From Zopfochytrium polystomum (lineage: Eukaryota; Chytridiomycota; Chytridiomycetes; Chytridiales; Chytridiaceae), in assembly GCA_025765615.1 (NCBI GenBank), contig JAIVFJ010000114.1, forward strand, positions 62,001-126,000: a stretch of 64,000 nucleotides of DNA, in the 5' to 3' direction. Positions 11,093 to 20,700 of this stretch are shown one piece after another. The notes beneath the pieces are model-generated. The model was not told the DNA's origin. It made no database searches and saw only the letters and a program-made list of their open reading frames with translations. How positions within the stretch are numbered: the first letter of the stretch is position 1; the number at the start of each line of letters is the position of its first letter. Both the position numbers and the translations under genes were made by a program.

Positions 11093-12029
11093 TGTGCCTC
11101 CTGTCCAATAGGCCACTTTCAATTGGTACTTACCAGTGCCACTTGCAGGCAGCTCCAAACCTGGATGTGCAGCAGCAGCCTGATATTGCACTGATCCACA
11201 GACAACTTCAGTCCCTGGCTTTGGCTTGCCAATGGCCCAACACAAAATTTAAATCATCCAAAAAGGTGATTCTCCTGGTTTGTTTTCATGAAAAGAAATG
11301 GTGCCAAGTTGGAAAGCACCAGCTTGCCTGAGTGTGCTTGTGCTTTTTGTCAGTTTGGGAATTTTAAGTGGCAGAGGAGGAAGGGGTGTCCAAAACTTTG
11401 AGCTCATAGAGAGCGTCCCTGTCAGCTCAAGGAGGATTTCTGTTGCTGCATCACTGCTGCTTTGCCATTGCATTTGCCACAACACCATTGCATCCTGCTT
11501 GATTGCCGCCACACACAGTGCTGCTTCCTCACGCCCAGCTGTCAAGCCCCACACTTTGTCTCAACCTGTTCTCCAGAGGGATTGTCCTGGAGCGCCACGC
11601 TCCATGGTCTGCCAGGAGAAGTAGGAGATTCTCACACCTATGCCAGAGAGTGCATGCAACAGGTCCAGATGAGACTGATTCAGAGGTGGCTTTATATTTC
11701 CTGCTTCTAAAGCAGGCACCTGAGTAAGGATCCATGGGGCATGCCTGGTGAAATACTGCAGAGGTGGGTTGATTGTGGGATGGACAGGGTCTGAAATTTG
11801 CACCAACAATCACTTTTCCTGTTTGTTCATCCACGTCAACTGGCTTGCGTGATGGAGTATTCAATTTCTAACAAAATCAGATCCTAGGAAAAAAGCACAG
11901 AAACAATTTGAAGTGACTTAGCAGAAAAAAAGCAGCCAGTGGCAGTCAAGTGAAAGCCAAGCCAGTCCAGGACTGGAGTCTGAGCCTGGAAGTGGAAGCT
12001 CTGTCCAGCAAGTGAAGTCCAACTGATGG
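11093..12029. other. intergenic, no gene seen
   Basis: CpG-poor sequence with short accidental open frames on both strands. No feature is supported. Confidence 0.5.
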
Positions 12030-12102
12030 CTCCCAGACGGGGAATCGAGCCCCGATCGCCGCCGTGAAAGGGCGGAATCTTGACCATTAGACAATCTGGG
12101 GA
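12030..12102 (-). tRNA. tRNA-Glu(TTC)
   Basis: On the minus strand the anticodon stem CGCCC/GGCGG holds loop CTTTCAC region (anticodon TTC), the T arm is CGGGG-CTCGATT-CCCCG, and the D arm contains GTCTAATGG. The acceptor pairs well (CCCAGA/TCTGGG), but one extra C at the 5' end leaves the first pair imperfect, so function is likely but not certain. Confidence 0.85.
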
Positions 12103-12232
12103 TAGCAAAAGCTAACAAAACTTGCATCCTGATTGCGTGGCATGAGGAGAACCCTCCAGCCATGTTCCACTAAAACAAGTGAGAAAATGGCAGGCACACA
12201 ACAAGACATGCAGTGCACCCACTTGTGCGATG

Positions 12233-12346
12233 GCTCTGGTGGCTTAGTTGGTTAAAGCGTCGGTCTCATACATGACACACCTGGTTGCACAGGTGCTCCT
12301 CCACACAGTCATCCGAAGGTCGTGAGTTTGACTCTCACCCAGAGCA
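12233..12346 (+). tRNA. tRNA-Met(CAT), elongator type, with 40-nt intron
   Basis: Exons 12233-12270 and 12311-12346 give acceptor GCTCTGG/CCAGAGC, anticodon loop CTCATAA and the GAAGGTCGTGAG segment typical of eukaryotic elongator tRNA-Met. The intron (12271-12310) starts after the base 3' of CAT, the canonical place. Introns in elongator Met genes are uncommon. Confidence 0.9.
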
Positions 12347-12825
12347 CCCCATTCCCTTCCACTGGCTGGTCGGAGCACTTTCTCCTTCAAGGAGAAATGG
12401 CAATTCTGTACAGACATATGGTGGGAAGATTGTTCTCCTGGTGAGGCACACTGGGGAGCACAGGGGAGGTGCTCACACTGCCGCTCCTCTGCTGGGCTCT
12501 GGGTCAGCGCACAGATTTGGCTGTGCCATCACCACTGAGCTACTACACAACTCAACACCGTTAAGGCCCTCTTTGTCACAAATAGCGAAATTGTATTGAT
12601 TTTGGAACCTGAGCTGCTCCACCTCCATCCTCAGTAGAGCTCCTCATTCTGACTCCAAGGACCTTCTGTTGATTCCAGTTTGTTGTTTGCACGACTTTGG
12701 CACTGGTGGCATTGGCCATTTGTCAAACCTGTATGAACAAGCGCTTTTGAGCTCCTAACTATGGGTGGGATGGCTGGCTAAAGTGCTGCCAATGGTGGCA
12801 AACATTGGAAGGAACGTGATGCTTG
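12347..12825. other. intergenic, no gene seen
   Basis: No coding tract or repeat is recognised. Confidence 0.5.
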
Positions 12826-12908
12826 GCGTTGGTTGGCAACAGGATGTGTACTGCAACAACAACCCCAGGAGATAGCATCAGCCCCGGGTTCAATTCCTGG
12901 TCAGCGCA
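12826..12908 (+). pseudogene. tRNA-like pseudogene
   Basis: The ends GCGTTGG and TCAGCGC pair over 7 bp, and a T arm (CCGGGTTCAATTCCTGG) precedes the 3' end. The D arm and anticodon arm cannot be drawn and no anticodon can be assigned. Confidence 0.4.
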
Positions 12909-13319
12909 ATGGCTAGTCAAAGCTGCTTTTACTGATTGCGCTCACAATGAAGATCTTCATGAGGTTGGTGTTACTGTGCTGACAGTGATTGTTGTGTCTG
13001 ATCACATAGTTTGCCTTTGTTTACGCACCTATGTTGTTTGCTTATTCCTTCAGTCAAGCTGCTTTTAAATATTCTTGTGGCTGGTAGAGTTTGATGCATG
13101 ATTGGCTGCAGCCATCTTGCAGAGATGTGTTGTGCAAGTGCTGCAACTGATCCACACACCAATCAAATTTCTTGTAAGCAAAGGACGCTGGTGGGGCCAT
13201 GGAATGAGGGCTCTTTCTGGGACCCTGGTGTTCTTCCAGCAACACTGCAAAGAAACTTTTTCTCCAGTACCTATAACTAGATTTAGTGATGAATGTGAAA
13301 CGACATCAACACATCCAGC

Positions 13320-13356
13320 GCAACAGTGGTTCAGTGGTAGAATTATCGCCTGCCAC
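13320..13356 (+). pseudogene. 5' half of a tRNA-Gly(GCC)-like gene
   Basis: Starts GCAACAGTGG, then a good D arm (TTCAGTGGTAGAAT) and the anticodon segment CGCCTGCCAC typical of Gly(GCC). The expected second half, with T arm and acceptor, is absent. This is a truncated gene or the head of a tRNA-derived retroposon. Confidence 0.5.
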
Positions 13357-13738
13357 TCTCATTGTTGATGAAAAAGGTTGCAGTGTTGGGGAAAAAAAAA
13401 GGGAAAGGAAAAGCATTTGTAAGGACAAAAATGGAAGTACAATCCTCTTCTACAGCAGGGGAATTTGCTCAGCCATACCATTGTTCTGAATCGCAGGAAT
13501 AGTGCCTGCATGACTTAATCTCCCTCTTTTACAATACTGGCAGTGGCAAGTCCTGGATTCCTGGATTATCCAAGGCTCAAGCTCATACACGTGCCAGCAC
13601 TGCTGTACAGCAACTGGATGATTGGGCTAAAGCAGGTTGCCCTTGAAAATTGCCCCTCAGAATAATCTGAGGATCAGTTAGGAGGGCAAAGTTGCAAGCC
13701 ATCCAGTTGCGTGCTCACCACAGAAACTCTCAACTCTA
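13357..13738. other. intergenic, no gene seen
   Basis: No supported feature. Confidence 0.5.
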
Positions 13739-13810
13739 CTCCCAGTCCGGGAATTGAACCCGGGTCTACCCCGTGACAGGGGGTGATACTAGCCACTATA
13801 CTAACTGGGA
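13739..13810 (-). tRNA. tRNA-Asp(GTC)
   Basis: The minus strand gives acceptor TCCCAGT/ACTGGGA, D arm TAGTATAGTGG, anticodon stem CCCCC/GGGG around CTGTCAC (anticodon GTC) and T arm CCGGGTTCAATTCCCGG. There is no intron. Confidence 0.95.
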
Positions 13811-14274
13811 CTGCACTATTCCCTCACACTTGTATTTACAATGTCTATAGAGATTTTAGGATCTCAGGTTTCTGTAAAATTTTCCAACCAACAGCTGAAG
13901 CCCTTGTTGCCAATAGCCCACTTCATGCCCTGTTGGAAATTACTTCTTGATTGGCTGGCTCCACTTATCATGTGAGGTCCCTTTCAAGGTGCTGGAACCC
14001 TAACCCCAAACAAAGGATATCTGTAATGCTCCAGTGGCGCTATGGCACCCATCATTTGGGTGTGACAGATATGTGGTACAATAAGAATCCAGTGTTTGTC
14101 TCATGATCAGTTTAGGATACTGATATCCCTGCACACACCATGCTTATCAGCTCTGTTGACCTTTAGGGTTGATTCTGCAAAAAGCAGAAACAAGGTATCT
14201 ATCATGGAAAACCATTGTGCAGTTTGCTGAAATTTGTTTTGTGTTGCCAACACCCACACAGCCACAACCAAGAA
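13811..14274. other. intergenic, no gene seen
   Basis: No supported feature. Confidence 0.5.
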
Positions 14275-14480
14275 CACCTTTGGGCTGGCCTTTTCATGTT
14301 AGACAGAACTGACTGGTTAGCAGCAAGAGGCACAAGACAGACCTTGAACCTATTGTGGCTGTCAGTTATTGTGATACACTGGCTTGCACTGTTGACAAAG
14401 ACTCCGAGTATAGTGGAGCAGAAACCCAGTGAAAACAGTTTTCCACCTCCTCCTCTCAAGCAGATAGTGTCCCTGCTACG
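14275..14480 (-). repeat. dispersed repeat R1, inverted copy
   Basis: Reverse complement of the sequence at about 41210-41430, sharing for example GACTGGTTAGCAGCAAGAGG and the complement of CACTGGGTTTCTG. Related sequence also flanks the 3' LTRs of chromoviruses A and B (31352-31545, 51091-51284), and a fragment lies near 6475. It may be an old LTR or a retroposon body; no ends could be defined. Confidence 0.6.
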
Positions 14481-15084
14481 TAAGAACGTAAGACACAAAT
14501 GCATTGGTTGGATAAGGGTCAACATAGCATTGCAAAAGCGCAATCTCCGTAGCACCTACTGACTACTGATGGTTGTCAGCATGGACACCCTTAGCAACGT
14601 TGAATCAATTCCGTGATGTTATCACTCCACTGGTTCCTCTGAATTGGATTTTTTTTTCAGGATTATATCAGGAAATGGACCCTTTTGACCTAACCTAACT
14701 GAGCCCCCAAGCCTTAAACTACACACCTTTGTTGTCAACTGCATGACCATTCTTGGCATTTGACGTATATCCAGCTGCACAGCCAATTGCTACGGCCCAT
14801 GCCCTCCTGTGAGGACGACAGGCTGTCGAGCCTGTGACCTCAAATAAATTAAGTGTATACCCACTTTTTAACTGGTAATTGTGAGGATTACCACCCCGTC
14901 TCGACCTGCGTTTTGCTGGCAAAACGTGACTAGGCTTGGATTCCTACTACCTTATTATTTATTGGGTTTCCATACGGCCTCCGACTGGCTCTGTATGTCT
15001 GCCTCTGAGCTCTACTATTATTACTTATTATTGGCGATGTTGCAGACAGAAAGACTCAGTCTTGATTCTAATTGCTGACACAAG
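14481..15084. other. intergenic, no gene seen
   Basis: No supported feature. Hairpin-prone pieces at 14810-14840 and 14905-14930 do not fold into a tRNA. Confidence 0.5.
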
Positions 15085-15157
15085 GCTCCCTTGCTCAGTG
15101 GTTAGAGCGCTCCCTTCAATTGGGAAGGTGCCAAGTTCGAGACATGCTAGTTGACAG
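15085..15157 (+). pseudogene. tRNA-like pseudogene
   Basis: A tRNA-like 5' half (GCTCAGTGGTTAGAGCGC), a short anticodon-like hairpin TCCC-TTCAATT-GGGA, and a weak T arm (AGTTCGAGAC). The T stem and acceptor do not pair. If functional the loop would read CAA, but decay is more likely. Confidence 0.4.
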
Positions 15158-15851
15158 ACTGGGCAGAAATGCAAAGTCCTACTATGCCTGGCCAATGGCC
15201 CCTCACTTTTGGAAATGACTTAGGACTGAAACACTTCTGTGGGAGAAGTGCTAAGCCCAGATGGACAGAGTTAACAAGATGATGGCAGAGCTAACAAGCC
15301 CTACCACCTGCTACCATGATGTAATGCCTCATAAAAAGGGTATGAGATCACAGGGTTTTTCTTTATCTTTTCATTGGTGATTTTTACTTATTTTTCCAAT
15401 TAGTAATTTATCCTGTTTTTCCGGTTTTCCTGTTTTCTCTTTTATTTATTCCTTGTTGTCTCTGTCTGTGTCTTTTCTTTCTTGTGTGGCTGAGAGTGAC
15501 TGTCTCCCTCTTTGCACCAACCAGCTCTCTCCATCTCCTCCATCTTTCTTGGCAGCTGATGCCAAGAAATGCTCCATGATTTTCTGAGCTGTCTTCCTTG
15601 TTTGATGGCTCAGCCCCATTGTTTGGTGACTCACTCCTCCTCTCTCTTCTTTGCTGTTTTATTTATTGTTTTGTTCTTTTGTATATGTTTTCCCCTCTTT
15701 TCCCTTCCTTCTTCCTTCACCCTGCTGATTCCAACCCTTTCCTATTTAAGCAGCTGCCCCCCATCTTGTTGACTGTGAGAACCTGTGCCTGAAGTCCCTT
15801 GCCTGCCCTTTTCTTCCTGACTGTATGTAGAGCTGGGGGTGGCAGTCCCTT
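15158..15851. other. intergenic, pyrimidine-rich
   Basis: T/C-rich on the plus strand (15355-15730), ending with a CTATTTAAGCAGC motif near 15743, similar in layout to 8430-8560. No gene is supported. Confidence 0.4.
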
Positions 15852-15921
15852 GGTGTGTGACAGGAGGTTGAAGTCCTCTTGGCCATGATGGCAGTGTGCT
15901 GGGTTCAAGCCCCAGTACACC
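15852..15921 (+). pseudogene. tRNA-like pseudogene
   Basis: The T arm CTGGG-TTCAAGC-CCCAG is perfect and the ends GGTGTG/TACACC pair. The middle forms a GCC-ATGAT-GGC hairpin that is not a normal anticodon arm, so no identity is assigned. Confidence 0.35.
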
Positions 15922-17107
15922 TCACCAATTCTGCATGCTGTTCAGGTTGGACTGGGTAGGAGCCACTTGGTGATGGAAGGATGGAGGGTAAATCTGTGGT
16001 GGTGCCTCTAGGTTCCTGTCAATACATCTAGTCAAATCCAGGTCTCTCAAGGGGATATGAATGAGCTGTCTGGTCAGGTACTGCTGCAGGAATGGTCTCT
16101 CAGGTATGCCCCCTCTTCCCTGGTTGTTGGCTCCTGTGGCCTCTGGTGGGCCTGGTCTTCACTGGGTTCAGACCCTCTTTCTCTCAGATTAATGCCTGTG
16201 ATGTCATGGTGCCACATTTGGGTGAGGGAGTGGGTGTTAACCTTCCTTACTTCTAAGATAGGGAATTCCTCTGGCTTGGTGAAGCAGATGTCTGTGTCCT
16301 AGTAGGATGAAGTAAGAAGAGTCCCACTGTCTCCCACCCCTGTGTGCCCCCTCCTTGGATTGAGTTGGAACTTCTCCTTGGAGTGAGACAAGTTGTGTCT
16401 GGTTCTGTTAAGTGGAAAACAGTTCTGATTTAATTCAACAGACACCTCTGCACACTAACTGTTCCTTGTGTTTGCCCTCTGTGTCCAACCCCCTCCAACT
16501 TAGGGCTTGTCTTTGACAGAGAGGGAGCCTTGCTCCATGGTGGTGGCTCCAACAGACCGGGGTCTGGCCACTTTCCTCCCCACTCTCTTGTCTTCTTCAG
16601 TTGGATTGGAGTGCTGCACTTAGTGCCGCTCCCTGGAGCTTGTTGCATCTTGCACCTCCAGCATTGTTACCGGATTTCCCGGTCCCCTTTGGCTTTGGCT
16701 TTTGCCTCCCATTGGGCCCACTCTGTGTCATGGACCAGAGAACCCTGCACATTCTTTGCTAGTGTGCCACCTTTTCACAGTTGCCTTTGGTCTGAGTGTG
16801 AGAGTCTTCTCTTTGTGTATAGTAAGAGAGTTTCTTTGTGTTTCTTGGGCTTCTTAAGACTCCAAATACATTGTCCTGTCTAGTGACCCCTAGACATCTC
16901 CTTTTTGCCCTTTTTCACTTTTCAGGATTGGTATTTAGGCCATTGCTCTATTTGCCACCCATGGCCCAGGGTGAGGATTTAGAGAGCACAGTCTCACACT
17001 CCCCCTTACCTTATCTTGGACTGCCTTCAGACACTGAGTATTATCACTGGTACTTGTGCAATAACCTCGCAACTCAGAGGACCAGTTTGCAGCCCATCTG
17101 CAAGCTC
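15922..17107. other. intergenic, no gene seen
   Basis: CpG-poor sequence with accidental frames up to 117 codons that lack protein-like composition. No feature is supported. Confidence 0.5.
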
Positions 17108-17196
17108 TGACCATAGCTCAGTTGGAAGAGCGCATGACTGTAATGGTTTCTGCCTGGTGCCATCATGAGGTCCCCAGTTCGAACCTGGGTGGTCAG
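17108..17196 (+). tRNA. tRNA-Tyr(GTA) with intron
   Basis: Acceptor TGACCAT/GTGGTCA, D arm TAGCTCAGTTGGAAGAGC, anticodon stem CATGA/TCATG around CTGTAA plus A (anticodon GTA), T arm CCCAGTTCGAACCTGGG. An 18-nt intron follows the base 3' of the anticodon, as is common for eukaryotic Tyr genes. Confidence 0.92.
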
Positions 17197-17394
17197 ATGC
17201 ACTATACTCAGCACTGAACGCTCATTTGTTCATTCCAAGCTCCTGCAACTGACATGCCCTCCACGTGTGACGCAATTTGCATGGTGGTGCCAACTGCTGA
17301 TAATCTCTTCTTTTGCATCAGCAAGCAGTCCCCATGCTTGTCTGTGGTTGAACCTTCATTGCCCAGGAGAAAGGCTTCAGCATGGGCCACAGCT

Positions 17395-17407
17395 CAAATA
17401 CTCTTAC

Positions 17408-17411
<4 letters not shown>
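17395..17411. repeat. LINE target-site duplication, 3' side
   Basis: CAAATACTCTTACAACT matches 25786-25802 exactly. The last T may belong to the T-run (complement of the poly-A tail). Confidence 0.95.
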
Positions 17412-17438
<27 letters not shown>

Positions 17439-17749
17439 ATTGTTCCAGCCCCAGAGGGGCTGGCGGGAAGAGAAAGAGCCATCAACGGTGAACCGTAATG
17501 GACTACTCCAGGTATCACCTCAGCAAACCCACCCCATGCGCTACGGACTTACAGGGTCGTCAGGCATCTCCACCGCACATAAAGCCACAATGATCAAAGG
17601 AGAAGGGGAAAACACAGAATCAAGAAAATAGAGAAGTGAGTCTGAAGGAGGTCAGTGTAAGAGAGGGGAGCATCTGTGAAAGATCGGAGGGTTGGGATAA
17701 GTCAGATTAGGCAACAGCCCATGTCAAGATTGAGAAGGGCAACAGTGGC

Positions 17750-20700
17750 TCAGTGAACGTCAGGGGGCTCAGCAGGAGATGGGTGACGAGTGGCTCTTGC
17801 TTGTTGGCGTGAGGGGAGTTGTATTGTGTGGTGAAGCCAGATAATGCCTGCAACAAGTTTTATGCGGCCGAGGTAGTGGTCAATCCATCTGGAAGAAGCC
17901 TTGGTGCGCAAAAGCCAGATGCCTGGGCAAGTGTCAGTGGAGTGCCGGCGACTACACGTGGTGCAGCGAGGTTGAGAGGGTTGTGAGGAGCTGTTACGAG
18001 TTCTGTGGGATGATGGAGTGGGAGGGAGGGAAGAGTTGATGTTTGGAGAAGACAGTGGGTGAGAGGCCGTGGAACGAGGGTGAGAGGCCTGGGAATTTGG
18101 TGGAGGGGATCTGCGGGGCTTGGAGCGCTTGTCAGAGGGCTTGATGGACTTTGACTTCTCCCAAGAGATAGTGTCGTCACAACGGGGGATCCAAATAAGT
18201 CGATGGGCGTCAAGAAGGAGCTGATGGAAAGCGGTGACAAGGGTTTTAAGGACAGAGGCAGCAGGGTTATCACGTGAGAATAAGGTGTCATAAAAGGATT
18301 GAGGGATGAAGCCACGAAGGAGGGAGGAAAAATTGATACAAGATTGATCATCAAAGAGAAATTCAGGGCGGGAGAGCCAGTAAATGGGATGGGCTTGAGG
18401 AGGAGAGTGGCCATGAGGTGCAGGAGGAACAGAGGAGGAAAGAGTTTCAGCAAAGGTGTTGCGAATCATGGCAATGGCGTCGGCAGCTGCAGGGCATTGC
18501 CAGACATGCTCTGTGGTTTCCAGAGCGTGGTGGCATCGACGGCAGAGCCCATCAGGGTAGACTTGAGGGTGTCGTTGGTGTAGAACTTTTTGGGTGGGCA
18601 AAGTGTTGCTGAGGATTTGAAGTCGATACTTGCGACGAGCAGAGCCAGGGAGGGTGCCAAAGAGGGAAGAGGGTTTAATTCCAGAGTGGAGAACAAGAAA
18701 TGTGGCTTCCCAATGAACTAGGTCAGGGTTGTGGGTGATGTGGGCAAAGGCTGAGGTGTTCAGAAGTGCAAAATGGTGAGAGAGACCTGTGAGGAGTCGC
18801 AGTTGTCGTCGAAGTTGGCCCAAGATGGGGGTATTTGAGATGAAGGCAGTGGCTGGGAGGATCTGTTGTGAGAGGATTGGTAACAAAGTTGGGTCGGAAG
18901 TCAAGGGTACAGATGATGCCAGCTTGTCTGCTCGTTCGTTGCCAGCGTCGCCGTTGTGTCCACGAACCCAGGAAACTTGTGGAGGGGGGCCAATCCAAGA
19001 CTGTAGAGTGGCTGCAACACATGCCCAAAGGGTGGGGTGGGAAGTGGTGTGCAAAAGACGATGGAGGGAATCAGAGAGAGGAGGTGTGTTGAGCTTGCTG
19101 TGTGGATGGGGACTAAAGGAGTTTGAGGGAAAGAGTTTCTCAAAGGTGTGAACCACTCCAAGATTGTCAAGTCGAAAAGTGAGGGGCAGGGAAAGCTTTG
19201 CAGTGATGGTGAGGGCAGCAAGGAGAGCAGCAATTTCAGCAGTTGTGGAAGAGGCAGAGAGTGGAGGGAGGGCAAAAGAAAATTCAAAGTTAAGCTCAAG
19301 GCAAACAACAGAGCCAGCCATGAAGCCCTCCTCGCGAAGGGAGCCATCGGTGTCAAAGGTCAAGGATGGGTGGGTATGGGCAAGGTCAGCAGGGAGAAGG
19401 GGCACGTCCATTGGTTGATAGCAGGGATTTGTGAAGGGAGCTGGATTGAAAGTGGAGTGGCGGGAGGTGAGGAGTGGGAAAGGTGTGGGTGTGAAAACGG
19501 TGGTGGGGGAAGGTGAGTTAACAAAGAAGATGGGCTGGGAGGGTCGAGTTGCAGTAGCAGTTGTGCGGCTGCTGATGGGGACTGTGTAGGTGGAGTGTGC
19601 AAGGGAAGTTGGATTGTAGGGAGAGATGTGCTTGCTGCAGGGGTAAGAGAATGGGGGGGAGCCAATGGGGCAGCCAAGGCATTGAACCAAGTGGAAATTG
19701 TGGGAGGAAGGGTGAAGGCGTTCAGGGAGCCTGGAGTAGTGATGAGAAAGGAGTTGGGGGTTTGGGAGTGTGTGAGTCCAGTTAACAATGCGGAAGAATT
19801 CCACTTGTGGTGGGGTCATCAGACGGAAAAAACTGCCACGAGCAAGGGGGGGATGGTGAAGGGGATCCAAAGAAGATGGGTAAAAGGGATTGTAAAGAGG
19901 ACCATCAGGAGGGCTGTGGTAAAAGACTGGAGAGCCAAAGGTGGGAGCAGCAAAAATAAAGGTCTTAATGATGTGGTACACTTCACAGAGTTTGTCAGGG
20001 AGAGAGCTGTCTTTGTAAGAAGGACTGGTGAGGCGGAGGTCAAAAAGTTGTTCAAAAAAGAAGACTGAGTGTGAACGGAGAGTGGGAAGCACTTTGAGAA
20101 AAATATGCCAAGGAACTAATGAGTTGATGGAGTGAGCATGAACAGAAAATAGGGGTGGACCAGAGTATTGGAAGGATGTTTGTTGGTTAAAAAGGAGGGG
20201 AATGAGAGACTTGGTGAAGTGCTTTTTTGGCTGGGACAAGGGTAAGGGATGTGAGAAAACTGGAGCTCCAGAGGCCAGGTCAAGTTGTAGGCGGTGCATC
20301 ATGATACGGCTTATGTGGCCAATGAGAGAGGGGGAGTTCAAGCGAGAGTTGAGGTCAACAATCATGTCAGAGCAGTATTCATTGTAAAAGTCAGGGAAGT
20401 TATGGGTCATGGGGTGATGGAGGAGGGCATTGGGAAAAGAGGTGCAGTAGCCAACCAGGCGTTTGAAGGTTTTGCGACAGAGTGTGGTGAGGTTGTTGAG
20501 GAAAGTACGGGGGAGAATGGCAGTTTTCCACAGAAAGCGGACACGTGGGAGGAGAACGTTACGGATGAGGTAAGAAGCAATTTTGTCACCCATCTTTTTG
20601 TGTTTGATAATGTCAAGGAAATTGGTGGTGGTGGAAAGGATTTGCTGCCGTGCTGCTGAGCTCATACCGTCTGCTGTGAAGTAGTTGCCTAGGTGTCGAA

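Noticed and set aside
14880..14940. tRNA or hairpin RNA around GCGTTTTGCTGGCAAAACG
   Set aside because: A single strong hairpin without D or T arms; not enough for an RNA gene call.
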